NCBI RefSeq assembly: GCF_020283565.1
Contig: NC_060065.1
Coordinates: forward strand, 49,464,409 to 49,528,408
DNA from: Trifolium pratense
Lineage: Eukaryota; Streptophyta; Magnoliopsida; Fabales; Fabaceae
DNA: 64,000 nucleotides
Reading direction: 5' to 3'
The number at the start of each line of letters is the position of its first letter. The first letter of the stretch is position 1. Of this stretch, positions 47,542 through 57,589 are shown in pieces. The notes under the pieces are model-generated. The model saw only the letters and a program-made list of their open reading frames with translations, was not told the origin of the DNA and made no database searches. The position numbers and the translations under genes were made by a program.

Positions 47542-49309
47542 ATGGAGAACATCAAACACAGTCATGTAGAAGTGAAGGGACTAAAGCTCCATGTAGCTGA
47601 GATTGGAACTGGTATATTCAACACCCTCATCATATCAGAAACATTCTTAATTGATTCATTTCCAAAGTTTGACAATACTTTTGTTTGTGTATTTATGCAG
47701 GTGAAAAGACAGTTCTTTTCTTACATGGATTTCCAGAAATATGGTATACATGGAGATATCAATTGATTGCTGTTGCAAATGCCGGTTACCGAGCTATTGC
47801 CTATGATTCTAGAGGCTATGGACTTTCTGATCATCCAGCTGAACCAGAAAAAGCTACTTCATTGGACCTTGTTCATGAAGTCAAAGATCTTTTAGATTCA
47901 TTAGGCATCAGCAAGGTAAGGATCAAGATCTTCATTAATGACATGGCAGCGCTTATGCGGGCACACTTCATGCCAATTAATATTCAGTGTGGCCAAATAA
48001 GTGATGCTACGTTATTAGTAGGAAAAAAAAATTGAGATGAAAGGATAAAGAACAAGAACCTTTTGATTAAGATGAAAAACTTATCTAATAGTTTATGGAT
48101 GTGCAATTTCAATTGCTTTTATCAGGCTTTCCTTATTGGTAAGGACTCTGGTGCCATCGTAGCAAATCTTGTACCTGTTGTCTATCCAGAAACAGTAGCT
48201 TCTCTCATTACTTTAGGCATTCCTTTCATGAATCCTGGTCCTTCTGCTATCCAAAACGATCTTCTCCCAAAAGGCTTCTACATTACTAGGTGGCAGGTGC
48301 AAATTCTATTCCAATCATTTTTATTTTTCTCGATACTTCTTCTGGACTTAAATATGAGCAAAAAAGTACATGTACTGAGTAAGTTTGGTCTGCATTTGAA
48401 CCAGATACATATACTTTTTTGCTTATATTTAGGTTTGGAATAGCTTATGACAAAGATGAACTATTGAGTATATTAATTCAGGAACCTGGGAGAGCAGAAG
48501 CAGATTTTGGCCGCTTTGATGTTAAGTCGGTTATAAGGAACATCTATATTCTCTTTTCGAAAAGTGAGGTGCCAGTAGCAAATGATGATCAAGAAATCAT
48601 GGACTTGTTTAATCCTTCTACTCCCCTTCCACCATGGTTCTCTGAGGAAGACTTGACAGTTTATGCATCACTCTATGAAAAATCTGGCTTCAGATTTGCA
48701 TTGCAGGTTCCATACAGGTAATCAAAATCTTACAATTCAATATTCACACATTCGTACATTATGTAAAGTAAATTTGAGTGGAACTGAACTCATATTACTT
48801 AAACAAAGCATCTGGTTTGAACCTTGTGAATAGAGAAACGTAGTTGGACTTATAGACTCGATCGAAAGTGGTTAGCCAGATTCCTCGCCAAACATTAGTC
48901 ATCCTCGCAGATGTATTTGTAATTTCGATACATTTAGGTACTATAGTCATAGTGGCACAACCTCGTGCATTTAGTGACCAAAATGACTGTTTACTAGTTG
49001 CGTAACTTTAGGGTGCATACTTGTATCAATTTATAAAACAATGTTTATGATCCACGCAGATCTCTCACAGTGGAAAGTGGCCTAATCGATCCTAAAGTCA
49101 ATGTTCCCGCACTGCTGATCATGGGTGAGGAAGACTATTGCTTCAAGTTTCCTGGCATGGAAGACTACATCAGAAGTGGGGTGGTGAAAAATTTTGTGCC
49201 AAACTTGGAAACTATATATATTCCAGAAGGAAGCCATTTTGTTCATGAACAATTCCCAGAGAAAGTGAACAAGCTCATCATTGAATTCCTTGACAAACAA
49301 ACTATCTGA
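47542..49309 (+). CDS. Soluble epoxide hydrolase-like alpha/beta hydrolase EH2, five exons
   Basis: Exons 47542-47611, 47701-47915, 48126-48296, 48482-48717 and 49060-49309 have exactly the sizes of EH1 (70, 215, 171, 236, 250 nt) and join to 313 residues. HGFPE, nucleophile Asp102, Tyr147, Tyr230, Asp256 and His290 are all kept. The elbow is GKDSGA: Ser replaces the Phe/Trp beside the nucleophile, a further departure from GHDWGA and from EH1. The promoter-proximal sequence from about 47395 is also duplicated from EH1, so this is a whole-gene tandem copy. The intron 3 MITE is shared with EH1. Catalytic activity seems possible; substrate differences between the two are inferred from the elbow changes. 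A copy of its last exon recurs at 63602-63851. Confidence 0.9.
48335..48440. mobile_element. Diverged Stowaway-like mini-MITE in EH2 intron 3
   Basis: Matches 40971-41061 in the same intron position: CTGGACTTAAATATGAGCAA at the left and TTGCTTATATTTAGGTTTGG at the right, with a degraded central stem (CATTTGAACCAGATACATAT). It shows that the insertion came before the EH1/EH2 duplication. Confidence 0.7.
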
Positions 49310-50136
49310 ATGACAGATAATTCCCTTGTGCTTGTGTGGTTTGATTGTGATTTCTATTCTGTGCATTGTACCTCCCATTCCAATAAGTGATTTGAGCAAG
49401 AACTCTGTAGGATTTTATTCTACAATCATAAACATTTTCTACAATGAGGTTCCTTTTAATTTGGCAAATATTAGTTAATATTCTGTTGTAGGCGAGGACC
49501 ACACTATCTTTCTCCTAATCACTTTACTCCGTAACTATCTGGATCCAATCATCGAACCAATCTTATATATAACGGTCCACAATGAGATAAAAAGAATTAC
49601 AATCATAATTTGAGGACTTTTTGAAGAATGAAATTTGATGATCTATCTATAAAAAACTCAATAATCATTGTTACAACAGAAACCATTGCCCAGTTTCTTT
49701 CTAATTTAATTTCTGCTGCAGTTTACTTTCACAAGTTTCAAAGAGAAATGCTAAAAATACACACTTTTGAACAATAACTGGTGCTTAAAGTTAAAGTAAA
49801 ATAAAGACACCTAGATTTCATCCCTAAGATAATTGCACAGTAAAATGGTTGCATTGAAAACTAACTAAAACAAACAAAAGTCTTAACTCATAGCTAATAA
49901 GCTGCCAAATCAGTATACCGCGTTTGAATTGATGAGTTTACTTATAAAGTCATGTGGATGTAATTCATTCTATAGTCTATACATTTGTCAAACAAGTATA
50001 TACTTTAGCATTTTTTAGCAACCACTCATTCCCTTATCATAACATTTATTAAACCTCACACATGTAACATCTTATATTTAATATTCAATAAACACAATTT
50101 GGCAACACTTTCTCTTTCAATCTCAGTCCTTTCCAA
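49310..50136. other. EH2 3' flank and receptor-kinase promoter region
   Basis: The first 150 bases are duplicated at 63852-64000. CTTATATTTAA near 50069 could be a TATA element for the downstream gene. No gene lies here. Confidence 0.45.
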
Positions 50137-52242
50137 ATGCCTCAACTTAAGCTACTTTTCATTCTTCTTCACACTGTAAACATAATTATATGTTGTGTTT
50201 CCACTACTGAATTTGTCTATAATACAAACTTCAACTCAACAAATATTAGCCTATATGGAAATGCAACCATTCAAAATTCCATTCTCACTCTCCTTAATGA
50301 TACTTCCACTTCCTTCTCAATAGCTCGTGCTTTTTACCCTCACAAAGTACCTACAAAACCACCAAACTCTTCCACACTTCTCCCCTTTGCCACTTCCTTC
50401 ATTTTCGCGGTTTCCCCTACCAAACACTTTATCCCAGGACATGGCTTTGCCTTCATATTCACACCTTCATCAAGAGGTCTAAATGGAACAACATCAACCG
50501 AGTATATCGGTTTACTCAATTTCAACAATAATGGTAACTCTAACAACCATGTTTTTGGAGTTGAATTTGATATTGTTAAAAACGAACCATTCAACGATAC
50601 AAATGATAATCATGTTGGTATTGATGTAAACTCGCTTACATCTTTAACTTCACATGAGGCTGGCTACTGGGGTGGAAAATATGGCAATGAATTTAAGGCG
50701 CTGAAGATGAAAAGTGGAGAAAACTATCAAGTATGGATTGAGTTTAACCATTCTCGTCTAAACGTTACAATGGCTCGGGCAGGGCGAAAGAGGCCTCATG
50801 TGCCTCTTATCAGTATGAATCTTAACCTTTCTGGGGTTCTTATGGATGAAACTTATGTTGGATTCTGTGCAGCCAATGGGGTGAAAAAAGATAGTGTTAA
50901 GATTCTTGCTTGGAGCTATAGTAATAAGAATTTTTCAATTGGTGATGCTTTAGTTACACACAACTTGGCTTCATTTGTCCCTCAAAAAGGATGGTTTTCT
51001 GGAGGAAATGCTATAGCTGTAGAAATAACTAGTGTTGTGTGTGTATTAATTATCATTGGTTGTGCTGCGTTATTCATTCTCTATAGGGGAAATAAAGAAG
51101 AAGAGATTGAAGATTGGGAAATAGAGTATTGGCCCCATAGGATTAGTTTCCAAGAGATTCATGCAGCAACAGGAGGGTTCTCTGAAGAGAATGTGGTTTA
51201 TGTAACAGGGAACAAAAGTGTACATAAAGGGATGTTGCAAGGAGTTGAAGTTGCGGTCAAGAGAATCCCTCACCAAAGAGAAGGGAAGAGAGAGTTTTTG
51301 GCTGAGGTTTCAAGCATTGGAAGATTGAAACACAGAAATTTAGTAGGATTTCTAGGTTGGTGCAAAGAAGACAAAGAAAACTTGATTCTAGTTTATGACT
51401 TCATGAATAATGGAAGTTTAGACAAATGGATTTTTGAGTGTGAAGACGGAAAGATGCTCACATGGAAAGAAAGGATTCAAGTTTTGAAAAATGTAGCCAC
51501 GGGGATTCAATACCTGCACGAAGGTTGGGAAGTTAAGGTCTTGCATAGGGATATTAAAGCAACTAATGTTCTACTTGACAAGGACATGAATGCTAGATTG
51601 GGTGATTTTGGTTTGGCTCTTATGCATGAGCATCATGGACAAGTCGCTAGCACAACGAAAGTACTAGGAACATTAGGATACATTGCTCCGGAAGTGATTC
51701 GGACAGGAAGAGCATCGACTATGTCTGATGTGTTTGGTTTTGGAATATTGGTGTTGGAAGTAATTTGCGGGCGAAGACCCATTGAAGAAGATAAACCAGG
51801 ACTAATTGAATGGGTGGAATCCCAAATGGTGCTTGGCCAATTGCACAATGCTGTTGATGAAAGGTTGAAGGCTAAAGGAGGATACCCTATTGAAGAAGCA
51901 GAGAGATTGCTTCACTTGGGTTTATTGTGTTCAAATTCAGACCCTAGTGTTAGACCAATAATGAGGCAGGTTGTGAAAATGTTGGAGGGAGAAATGCATA
52001 ACACTGAATCTGATGAAGAAAATATGGAGAAAGGTTTACTTCGAAGAATAAAATCAGCTGCAATGTGGACTAGAACTGAAAGTGGACTTCGATACAAAAA
52101 TCACCCTACTTTTGAAGATATTAAAATGTTTAGTTATCACTCTGAGAGAACTACAAGTGTCTCAAGTTCCATTCCACAAGTATCACAATCAGAATCAGAT
52201 TCAGATATCATTCGGGAAGGCTGGCAATGTTGTAGATTTTAG
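50137..52242 (+). CDS. L-type lectin-domain receptor kinase (LecRK, clade VII-like)
   Basis: A single-exon protein of 701 residues. It has a signal peptide (1-23), a legume-lectin domain (about 25-275; FATSFIFAV, GHGFAFIF, VFGVEFDI, HVGIDVNS), many N-glycosylation sites and a membrane helix (about 292-316). The Ser/Thr kinase domain follows (about 347-615): VAVK with Lys375, Glu390, HRDIKATN with Asp472, DFG at Asp490, LGTLGYIAPEV and DVFGFGILVLEV. It is an RD kinase. The glycine-rich loop is degenerate (VVYVTGNKSVHKG instead of GxGxxGxV), so activity may be weak or atypical. The tail is Ser-rich. L-LecRKs sit at the plasma membrane and act in extracellular ATP, immune or pollen signalling. 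The kinase resembles Arabidopsis LecRK-VII members as I recall them. It is unrelated to the EH neighbours. Confidence 0.93.
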   Translation: MPQLKLLFILLHTVNIIICCVSTTEFVYNTNFNSTNISLYGNATIQNSILTLLNDTSTSFSIARAFYPHKVPTKPPNSSTLLPFATSFIFAVSPTKHFIPGHGFAFIFTPSSRGLNGTTSTEYIGLLNFNNNGNSNNHVFGVEFDIVKNEPFNDTNDNHVGIDVNSLTSLTSHEAGYWGGKYGNEFKALKMKSGENYQVWIEFNHSRLNVTMARAGRKRPHVPLISMNLNLSGVLMDETYVGFCAANGVKKDSVKILAWSYSNKNFSIGDALVTHNLASFVPQKGWFSGGNAIAVEITSVVCVLIIIGCAALFILYRGNKEEEIEDWEIEYWPHRISFQEIHAATGGFSEENVVYVTGNKSVHKGMLQGVEVAVKRIPHQREGKREFLAEVSSIGRLKHRNLVGFLGWCKEDKENLILVYDFMNNGSLDKWIFECEDGKMLTWKERIQVLKNVATGIQYLHEGWEVKVLHRDIKATNVLLDKDMNARLGDFGLALMHEHHGQVASTTKVLGTLGYIAPEVIRTGRASTMSDVFGFGILVLEVICGRRPIEEDKPGLIEWVESQMVLGQLHNAVDERLKAKGGYPIEEAERLLHLGLLCSNSDPSVRPIMRQVVKMLEGEMHNTESDEENMEKGLLRRIKSAAMWTRTESGLRYKNHPTFEDIKMFSYHSERTTSVSSSIPQVSQSESDSDIIREGWQCCRF

Positions 52243-52593
52243 GTTATTCATTATGTTGCACTGAGTGAAGAATATTCGAGGTCTTAGCTTATTTTGAGTT
52301 GGTTTGTGTAAACTACCAAACCATATGGAAGTTGATTGTTTTCTACTATAAGTTTGACATATTTCATAAAATGTTGTATATTTTTAAGGACAAAATTCTG
52401 TGCAAAATTGCATGAGGTCGTTATAGGATGTTCTGCTATAGTTTTGATAAAACTAAGTTTATATGCATGCTTTGTAGTTCAAGCAATCTAAAACATCGTT
52501 ATAGCATTAGTATTGAACATCATGTCAAAATAAAAGCCTTGGAAGGGTCATAAATAACAGTTAGTAGTTCATAAATAACATTAGTATTCTGAA

Positions 52594-53417
52594 TCATATA
52601 TGTATTCCTTCAAATGTCTGTCCAAACTGCCAATTTGCAGTTGCAACGTTGTAAGATGTGATTGTTTTTCCACTTTTGATATTCACCTCAAAGGATAGAG
52701 GCTGTTGTTGAAGATTCACATTGCAATGCCAATTTTGTCCCCAATTCCTTATCCAACCCACATTGGTAATCATATTCACACCAGCAAAAAATTTCACTTG
52801 TAAAACCCATATGCCTAGCCTAAGCATTAAGAAAGGACTTAGGTTCTATTTGGACAAATAGTTTAGTTAAGCACTTGTAACATAAGCGCTTATAATTTTA
52901 AATTGCGGTCTGCAGTAATTGCAGCCCAAGTTTAAAGAATTTTGTGGTCTCCACAACAGTATTGCAATGGCAATTTAAACCGCATGAACCTCATTTTCCA
53001 GCATTTTGCTGAAATATAAAGGTTAGCACCACAAACGCCATTTAATACAATGTATTAGCTTACAAGTGCTTATTTATAAGCTATTTTTATGGAAAAAGAT
53101 AAAATAAAGTCAATTGTTTTCATATAGGCAGTTTAATAAACTAAAAACAGCTTATGGACGACATTGCCGTACGTTGTTTTCATAAGTTCTCTCTATCAGT
53201 CTCACAAGTACGTATCAAAATAGTTAAATAGACCCTTAGTCAATCAATTTGTCACGTTGTAGCAATATTTTTTGTACCTTCTATATTGAACTGGCACTAT
53301 ATCAGATTTTCTCTTGGCAATTTCAGCAAATGCAGCTTCTGACATCTCAAAATGTTCATATGGAGAATTACACCATCCACCATAATCAGCTGAAAATCCA
53401 TAATTCGGTGCACAAAG
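52594..53417 (-). pseudogene. Expansin A-type pseudogene fragment, interrupted by a MITE
   Basis: Two minus-strand blocks read as expansin. Block 53417-53250 has [20 protein letters not shown], then [20 protein letters not shown] and PVQYRR. Block 52790-52594 has [20 protein letters not shown], then PLSFEV and [17 protein letters not shown]. Expansins are cell-wall loosening proteins of about 250 residues with a GH45-like domain and a CBM63 domain. Here the signal peptide and first third are missing, cut off at the junction with the duplicated EH sequence at about 53411. The segment between the two domains is replaced by a MITE. It is certainly non-functional. Confidence 0.85.
52842..53238. 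mobile_element. hAT-like MITE inside the expansin pseudogene
   Basis: The left end GGTTCTATTTGGACAAATAG and the complement of the right end GGGTCTATTTAACTATTTTG are similar. Internal words such as AAGCACTTGTAACATAAGCGC and AACAGCTTATGGACG are typical of an abundant legume MITE family. No clear target duplication is seen, and some expansin sequence is missing at the site. Confidence 0.6.
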
Positions 53418-53511
53418 CATCTGGTTTGAACCTTGTGAATAGAGTAACATAGTTGGACTTAGAGACTCCATCGAAAGTGGTTAGCCAGATTCCTCGCCAA
53501 ACATTAGTCAT
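53411..53511 (+). repeat. Left part of the duplicated EH2 3' segment
   Basis: Matches EH2 intron 4 at about 48803-48902 with a few differences (CAAAGCATCTGGTTTGAACC onward to AACATTAGTCAT). The match is cut at 53512 by the SIRE-like element and resumes at 63440. The left edge joins the expansin fragment at a shared ACAAAGC-like stretch. Confidence 0.9.
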
Positions 53512-54516
53512 TGAAATTCTGGTATCACTAGAATGATGTTGCCTAAGATGTCCCAACAACTACTTTGTGAATAATGTTATTTTCTATTGTTGGCACATCT
53601 TATATAACATATAAAAACTGACAGAGAATAAAAATGACACAAGTAATTGTTAACCCAGTTCAGCCAACTGCCTACTCTGGGGGATACCAATCCAGGAAGG
53701 AAATCCACTAATAGCTCTAGTTACTAAGACCTCCAGCAAACCCTAGGATTTACGCCTTAAACTAAGACCTCCAGCAAACCCTTGGTTTACGCCTTATAAC
53801 CTCGACACTACTCATGCAACTTCTGCCTAGGAACTCCTAGACATGAGATCCCATCTCACTTCCACTCACACAACACAACCTGTGTTGATTATACAATGTT
53901 AGGAATGATGTGGCGACAACTTGCCAAGACAACACTTCACTTTTGCTTAAAAGCTTCAAGTGAATCACACACGGTAAACTCCGTACTTCAAAGCTTAGGA
54001 GTCACCTTAAAATAATAAACTACTTCTTAACTCGTGTTATAGAATCCACAAGCAAGAATTACAATCAAACAATAAAAGACTCAACAAAGACTCAATATGT
54101 GTAACTAATATTTTTCAATGAGATACTTAGTCTTGAGCTTGGTCTTCGTATATATAGTGATTAGGCACGCTCCTCTTTCTCCACAAATGCTCAGACGCTC
54201 CTTGAGAATCATAAAGGATGATCTGATATTTTTTCAATCTTCATTAAGGATATATCAAGACTTTCCAAAAATGTTTAAAGGACTTTATATGATAGGATAA
54301 GTCATCCAGCTATTTCATTAAGTTTGTCTTATCCTTAAAACTCCTGATCAGATCAAATCTCCATTAAGCGTGCTCTTTAAGTGGATTTCCATAAATAGCA
54401 GATGCTCTCATAAATGCGCGAGATTTCCTTGAATAAATATGATGTTGTAACATGTTTTCCAACATCTTGTTAGTATATTTGTTTTAGCAAAATTAAGCCA
54501 ATTCAAATATCCAACA
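53512..54516 (-). repeat. 3' LTR of the SIRE-like element
   Basis: 1,005 bp, the same length as the other LTR. Differences seen: T for C in GAATGATGTTGCC and C for T in TATATAACATATAA. It contains a tandem repeat of ACTAAGACCTCCAGCAAACC. Confidence 0.95.
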
Positions 54517-54530
54517 ATCTCCCCCTTTGG
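54517..54530 (-). other. Polypurine tract of the SIRE-like element
   Basis: The minus strand reads CCAAAGGGGGAGAT immediately before the 3' LTR. Confidence 0.8.
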
Positions 54531-55147
54531 CAATTTTTGGCTAAAACAATTTCAGGCCATTACCCTTGAGAGATTAAAAAGCGCAATCCTTCAAATCACC
54601 ATGGTCACACAAAAGAAGGAATGTTAGAGCATCATTTAAACAAAATTTCACATAGGTGAAAAATATATGCATCAGAGGCAGCAGCAGCGGAGTTATCATC
54701 AAATAGCCTCGAGCAAAATAAAACGTGGTATGAGAGCAAATGATTAATCATGTCATATGTCATCAAAGGTGTTGTGACATATGGGAGCACATCTTCTAGC
54801 ACCTGTTCGTCCAATCAGGGCAGCATCCATTCAGTAGCAAACTCCCCCTGACTTCATCAGCTTGTGCATCATCTTAGGGTAAAATTTTTACTCCCCCTGA
54901 AAACTTGCTTACTGCTACTTAAAAACATGTCATAGCGAAAGACACAACAACATGTAGCAGAAACAAACAAATCAAAGTACTACTCCTCCTTTTTAGCCAC
55001 AAAATGTGCCAAAACAGGAAAGTTAAGTATCCAAAGTGCAGAATTAAAAGTACAGACCATGCACTCAGAAGGTGCTAAAATCCAGGGCACAAACAACCCA
55101 CAAAGCAAATAACAAAGTGCAGTAAAAACAGTAAAAAGATTACAACA
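54531..55147 (-). other. Untranslated 3' spacer of the SIRE-like element
   Basis: About 600 bases between the extra gene's stop and the purine tract, with further purine-rich words on the minus strand (near 54840 and 54890: CAGGGGGAG). SIRE-type elements usually have such a spacer. No frame worth calling. Confidence 0.6.
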
Positions 55148-57364
55148 TCATTCATCATCACTGCTATCAGAAGCTTCATCCTCATCTGTAGCAGTAGCAT
55201 AACCTTCATCCTCATCTACATTGTTTTGTTCACCTGCAGCAGCCACATTTGCACTAGCTTTGACAGGTACTTCATCAGCTTCCAAGCCTTCAATCATTTT
55301 CATGAACACTTTCTTTCTTTCCTCAAGCTCAGCCTGCTGTTTATTAATGTCCTGACATTGAACTTTCAAACCAGCAATAATCTCTCTTTTGGTCATAACA
55401 CCAGCTCCAGCAGCAGATGTCCCAACATGATCAGTAACATTGTGATTACCAAATAGCTTATGATGAAAAGTAAAACCAGATTCCCTCTTCTTAGGTGTGT
55501 CAGTCACAACCTTGATGTCTGGATATTGGGCCAAGATAATTCCACATAACAAAGATGGAAATGCTATTGGCATCTTCACAGCAGTTGATCTAATATGCTT
55601 AATGGTTTGATCAAAAATAAAGGTTCCATAGTCATAGTCAACCTTGGTTCCTACAGCATATATAAATCTACCCAGGTTTGTAGCAACATTGGTTGCATGC
55701 TTGGTTGGTACCCAATTTGTTGAACCTATCCTATTGAGGATGGCATATTTGACATTCAATTTACTAGTGGGTATCAGCTTCTTCGTGGGCCAGACCTTAA
55801 CCTTACCAGCAGTTATTTCAGCACTCACAACATCATTAGCAACCTCTAATTCAGCCTTAGGTTCTACAGATCTTCCTAAGTAACTATTGATCACAACAGG
55901 AGAAAAATTGATACATTTACCTCTGACAAAAACTTTGTGGTAGTCCTTGCTCAGTGGATTATCACATTCTTCAGGGATGTTCACCAGAAATTCTTTCACA
56001 AGCAGCTCATAACAGGGACTGAAATCACAAACTGTCTTCATCAGACCAGCTTCCTTGATGTAGTCAAAGATGTCTTGACATTTGAGAGCATCTTTGGTTA
56101 ATTCCCTTTCAACAGCCAATCTCCTTTGGTAGATGTAGTCCCACCTTAGTGCAAAGGCAGCACGATGGAAAGAAATGTTATCACAGGGGGCTTCTTCAAT
56201 ACCTTGAGGAACCTTCTTTGCAGTATCCTTCTTAGGGTTTGGAGATGAGATGTTAGCAACATCTTCAGCAGCATCATAATCTGAGTCACTGGATGATTCC
56301 TTCTTTCTCTTCAGTGTCTCCTTCTTCTTGACAGGAGGGGAGAGAACTTTGCTCCAACCTTTGACTGGTCCAACACCTTTTGTTTTCACTCTTGGTGCAG
56401 GAGTCTTGCTTGCAGTGGCCACAGCCTTCCCTGTACAGCTTCTCAACCTTTTTGTTATACCACCAGTTGGTTTTACAGCAGTCTTGGTGGTGACATAATC
56501 ATCAACATCTACTACATCCTTTTCTTTTTCCTTCTCAACTTCTGCAGATTTATCAGCTTCAATCTCTTGCTCTTCTGTGGGTATTGACTGGTTGCTTTCT
56601 TCAGACTGAGTGTCTTTTTCATCATCAGAGGTACCCTCATCAGCAGTTCCAGTTCCTTCTTCTGAGGACTCAGATGTTATGTCAGTTGTCTCAACATCTT
56701 TTTCAGTAGTAACTTCCTTCACAGGTTCTTCCTCAGCAGTTTCAACTTCTTCATTCTGATTCAAGGATGCCTCAACATCTTGCATGACAACTTCTTCAGT
56801 AACGACAGGGGTTGATTTTTCAGCCACCATCTCAGCAATCGTTGGTGATTTATCAGCAATATTAGGCTCAACCTCTGTAGGAGTGTCTTCCATCTCAGTA
56901 TCAACAGGCATATCATTCAGATCTCTCTTTTCAGCATCAGATCCCAAATTTTCTTGACTAGGGTTACCAGCAATTGAGATAAGTGTTTCAACAATTTCAG
57001 ACACAGATTTAGGGTTCTGAGATTCTACTTCAGTTGCTTTCTCAGATGTGTTAACATTTGGTTCAAAAACCAAATCAGACATAGAAAGAGCAAACTTAGA
57101 TTTATAATCCCTTCTATTCCTTTTAGAAGTTCCTTTCTCAGATTGATTACCAGATGGAGAGATAGCATCACTTACTTTTGAAGTTTTCTTCTTTTCAACT
57201 GATTTTCCCTTCCCTTTCTTCTCAGCAACACTAGATTGAACTTTGGGTTTGGAAGCACGAACAGTTGTAACCGGTACAGCATCCTTGATGATTTTTGAGG
57301 GTTCGATCTTTACTTTTGATCGAGTAGAACGACCGGACTTTGTAGTTTGGGAAGATTCAGACAT
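55148..57364 (-). CDS. Envelope-position extra ORF of the SIRE-like element (putative plant transposon protein)
   Basis: An open frame of 738 residues if started at the ATG at 57364 (MSESSQTTKSGRSTRSKVKI); the frame stays open upstream with another ATG at 57535. The first ~350 residues are Lys/Ser/Glu-rich and disordered, with repeated acidic patches. A folded region from about 390 to 640 contains FHRAAFALRWDYIYQRRL, CQDIFDYIKEAGL and YHKVFVRGKCINFSPVVINS, as in plant putative transposon proteins carried by SIRE/Maximus elements. A short coiled coil (KREIIAGLK...QQAELEERKKVFMKMIEGLE) and an acidic tail end it. I see no convincing signal peptide or membrane helix, so calling it an envelope is not supported by the sequence. 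Function unknown. Confidence 0.85.
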   Translation of the reverse strand: MSESSQTTKSGRSTRSKVKIEPSKIIKDAVPVTTVRASKPKVQSSVAEKKGKGKSVEKKKTSKVSDAISPSGNQSEKGTSKRNRRDYKSKFALSMSDLVFEPNVNTSEKATEVESQNPKSVSEIVETLISIAGNPSQENLGSDAEKRDLNDMPVDTEMEDTPTEVEPNIADKSPTIAEMVAEKSTPVVTEEVVMQDVEASLNQNEEVETAEEEPVKEVTTEKDVETTDITSESSEEGTGTADEGTSDDEKDTQSEESNQSIPTEEQEIEADKSAEVEKEKEKDVVDVDDYVTTKTAVKPTGGITKRLRSCTGKAVATASKTPAPRVKTKGVGPVKGWSKVLSPPVKKKETLKRKKESSSDSDYDAAEDVANISSPNPKKDTAKKVPQGIEEAPCDNISFHRAAFALRWDYIYQRRLAVERELTKDALKCQDIFDYIKEAGLMKTVCDFSPCYELLVKEFLVNIPEECDNPLSKDYHKVFVRGKCINFSPVVINSYLGRSVEPKAELEVANDVVSAEITAGKVKVWPTKKLIPTSKLNVKYAILNRIGSTNWVPTKHATNVATNLGRFIYAVGTKVDYDYGTFIFDQTIKHIRSTAVKMPIAFPSLLCGIILAQYPDIKVVTDTPKKRESGFTFHHKLFGNHNVTDHVGTSAAGAGVMTKREIIAGLKVQCQDINKQQAELEERKKVFMKMIEGLEADEVPVKASANVAAAGEQNNVDEDEGYATATDEDEASDSSDDE

Positions 57365-57589
57365 GTTTGGATGATGAATTTTGAGGTTTAGGCAGTTGAA
57401 GGGATGAAAGTTGAAGTTGGAAGTGGAAGAATAGGGTTTACGATAAAAAATTAGGATTTGAATGGAAGTGTATTGATTGCGTGTACAGACACATTTAAGG
57501 GAAGTTTGTAATGATTTCCCTAAATTAGCGTGCATTGATTGATGGGAGAGAAAACGGTTTCCTTTTGCACGCCTCAACTGCTGTAACTG

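Noticed and set aside
54118..54300. 60-codon frame repeated at 63041-63223
   Set aside because: It lies in both LTRs of the SIRE-like element and is non-coding LTR sequence.
55148..57535. Calling the SIRE-like extra gene a viral envelope
   Set aside because: No convincing signal peptide, membrane helix or fusion motif; only its position after pol resembles env.
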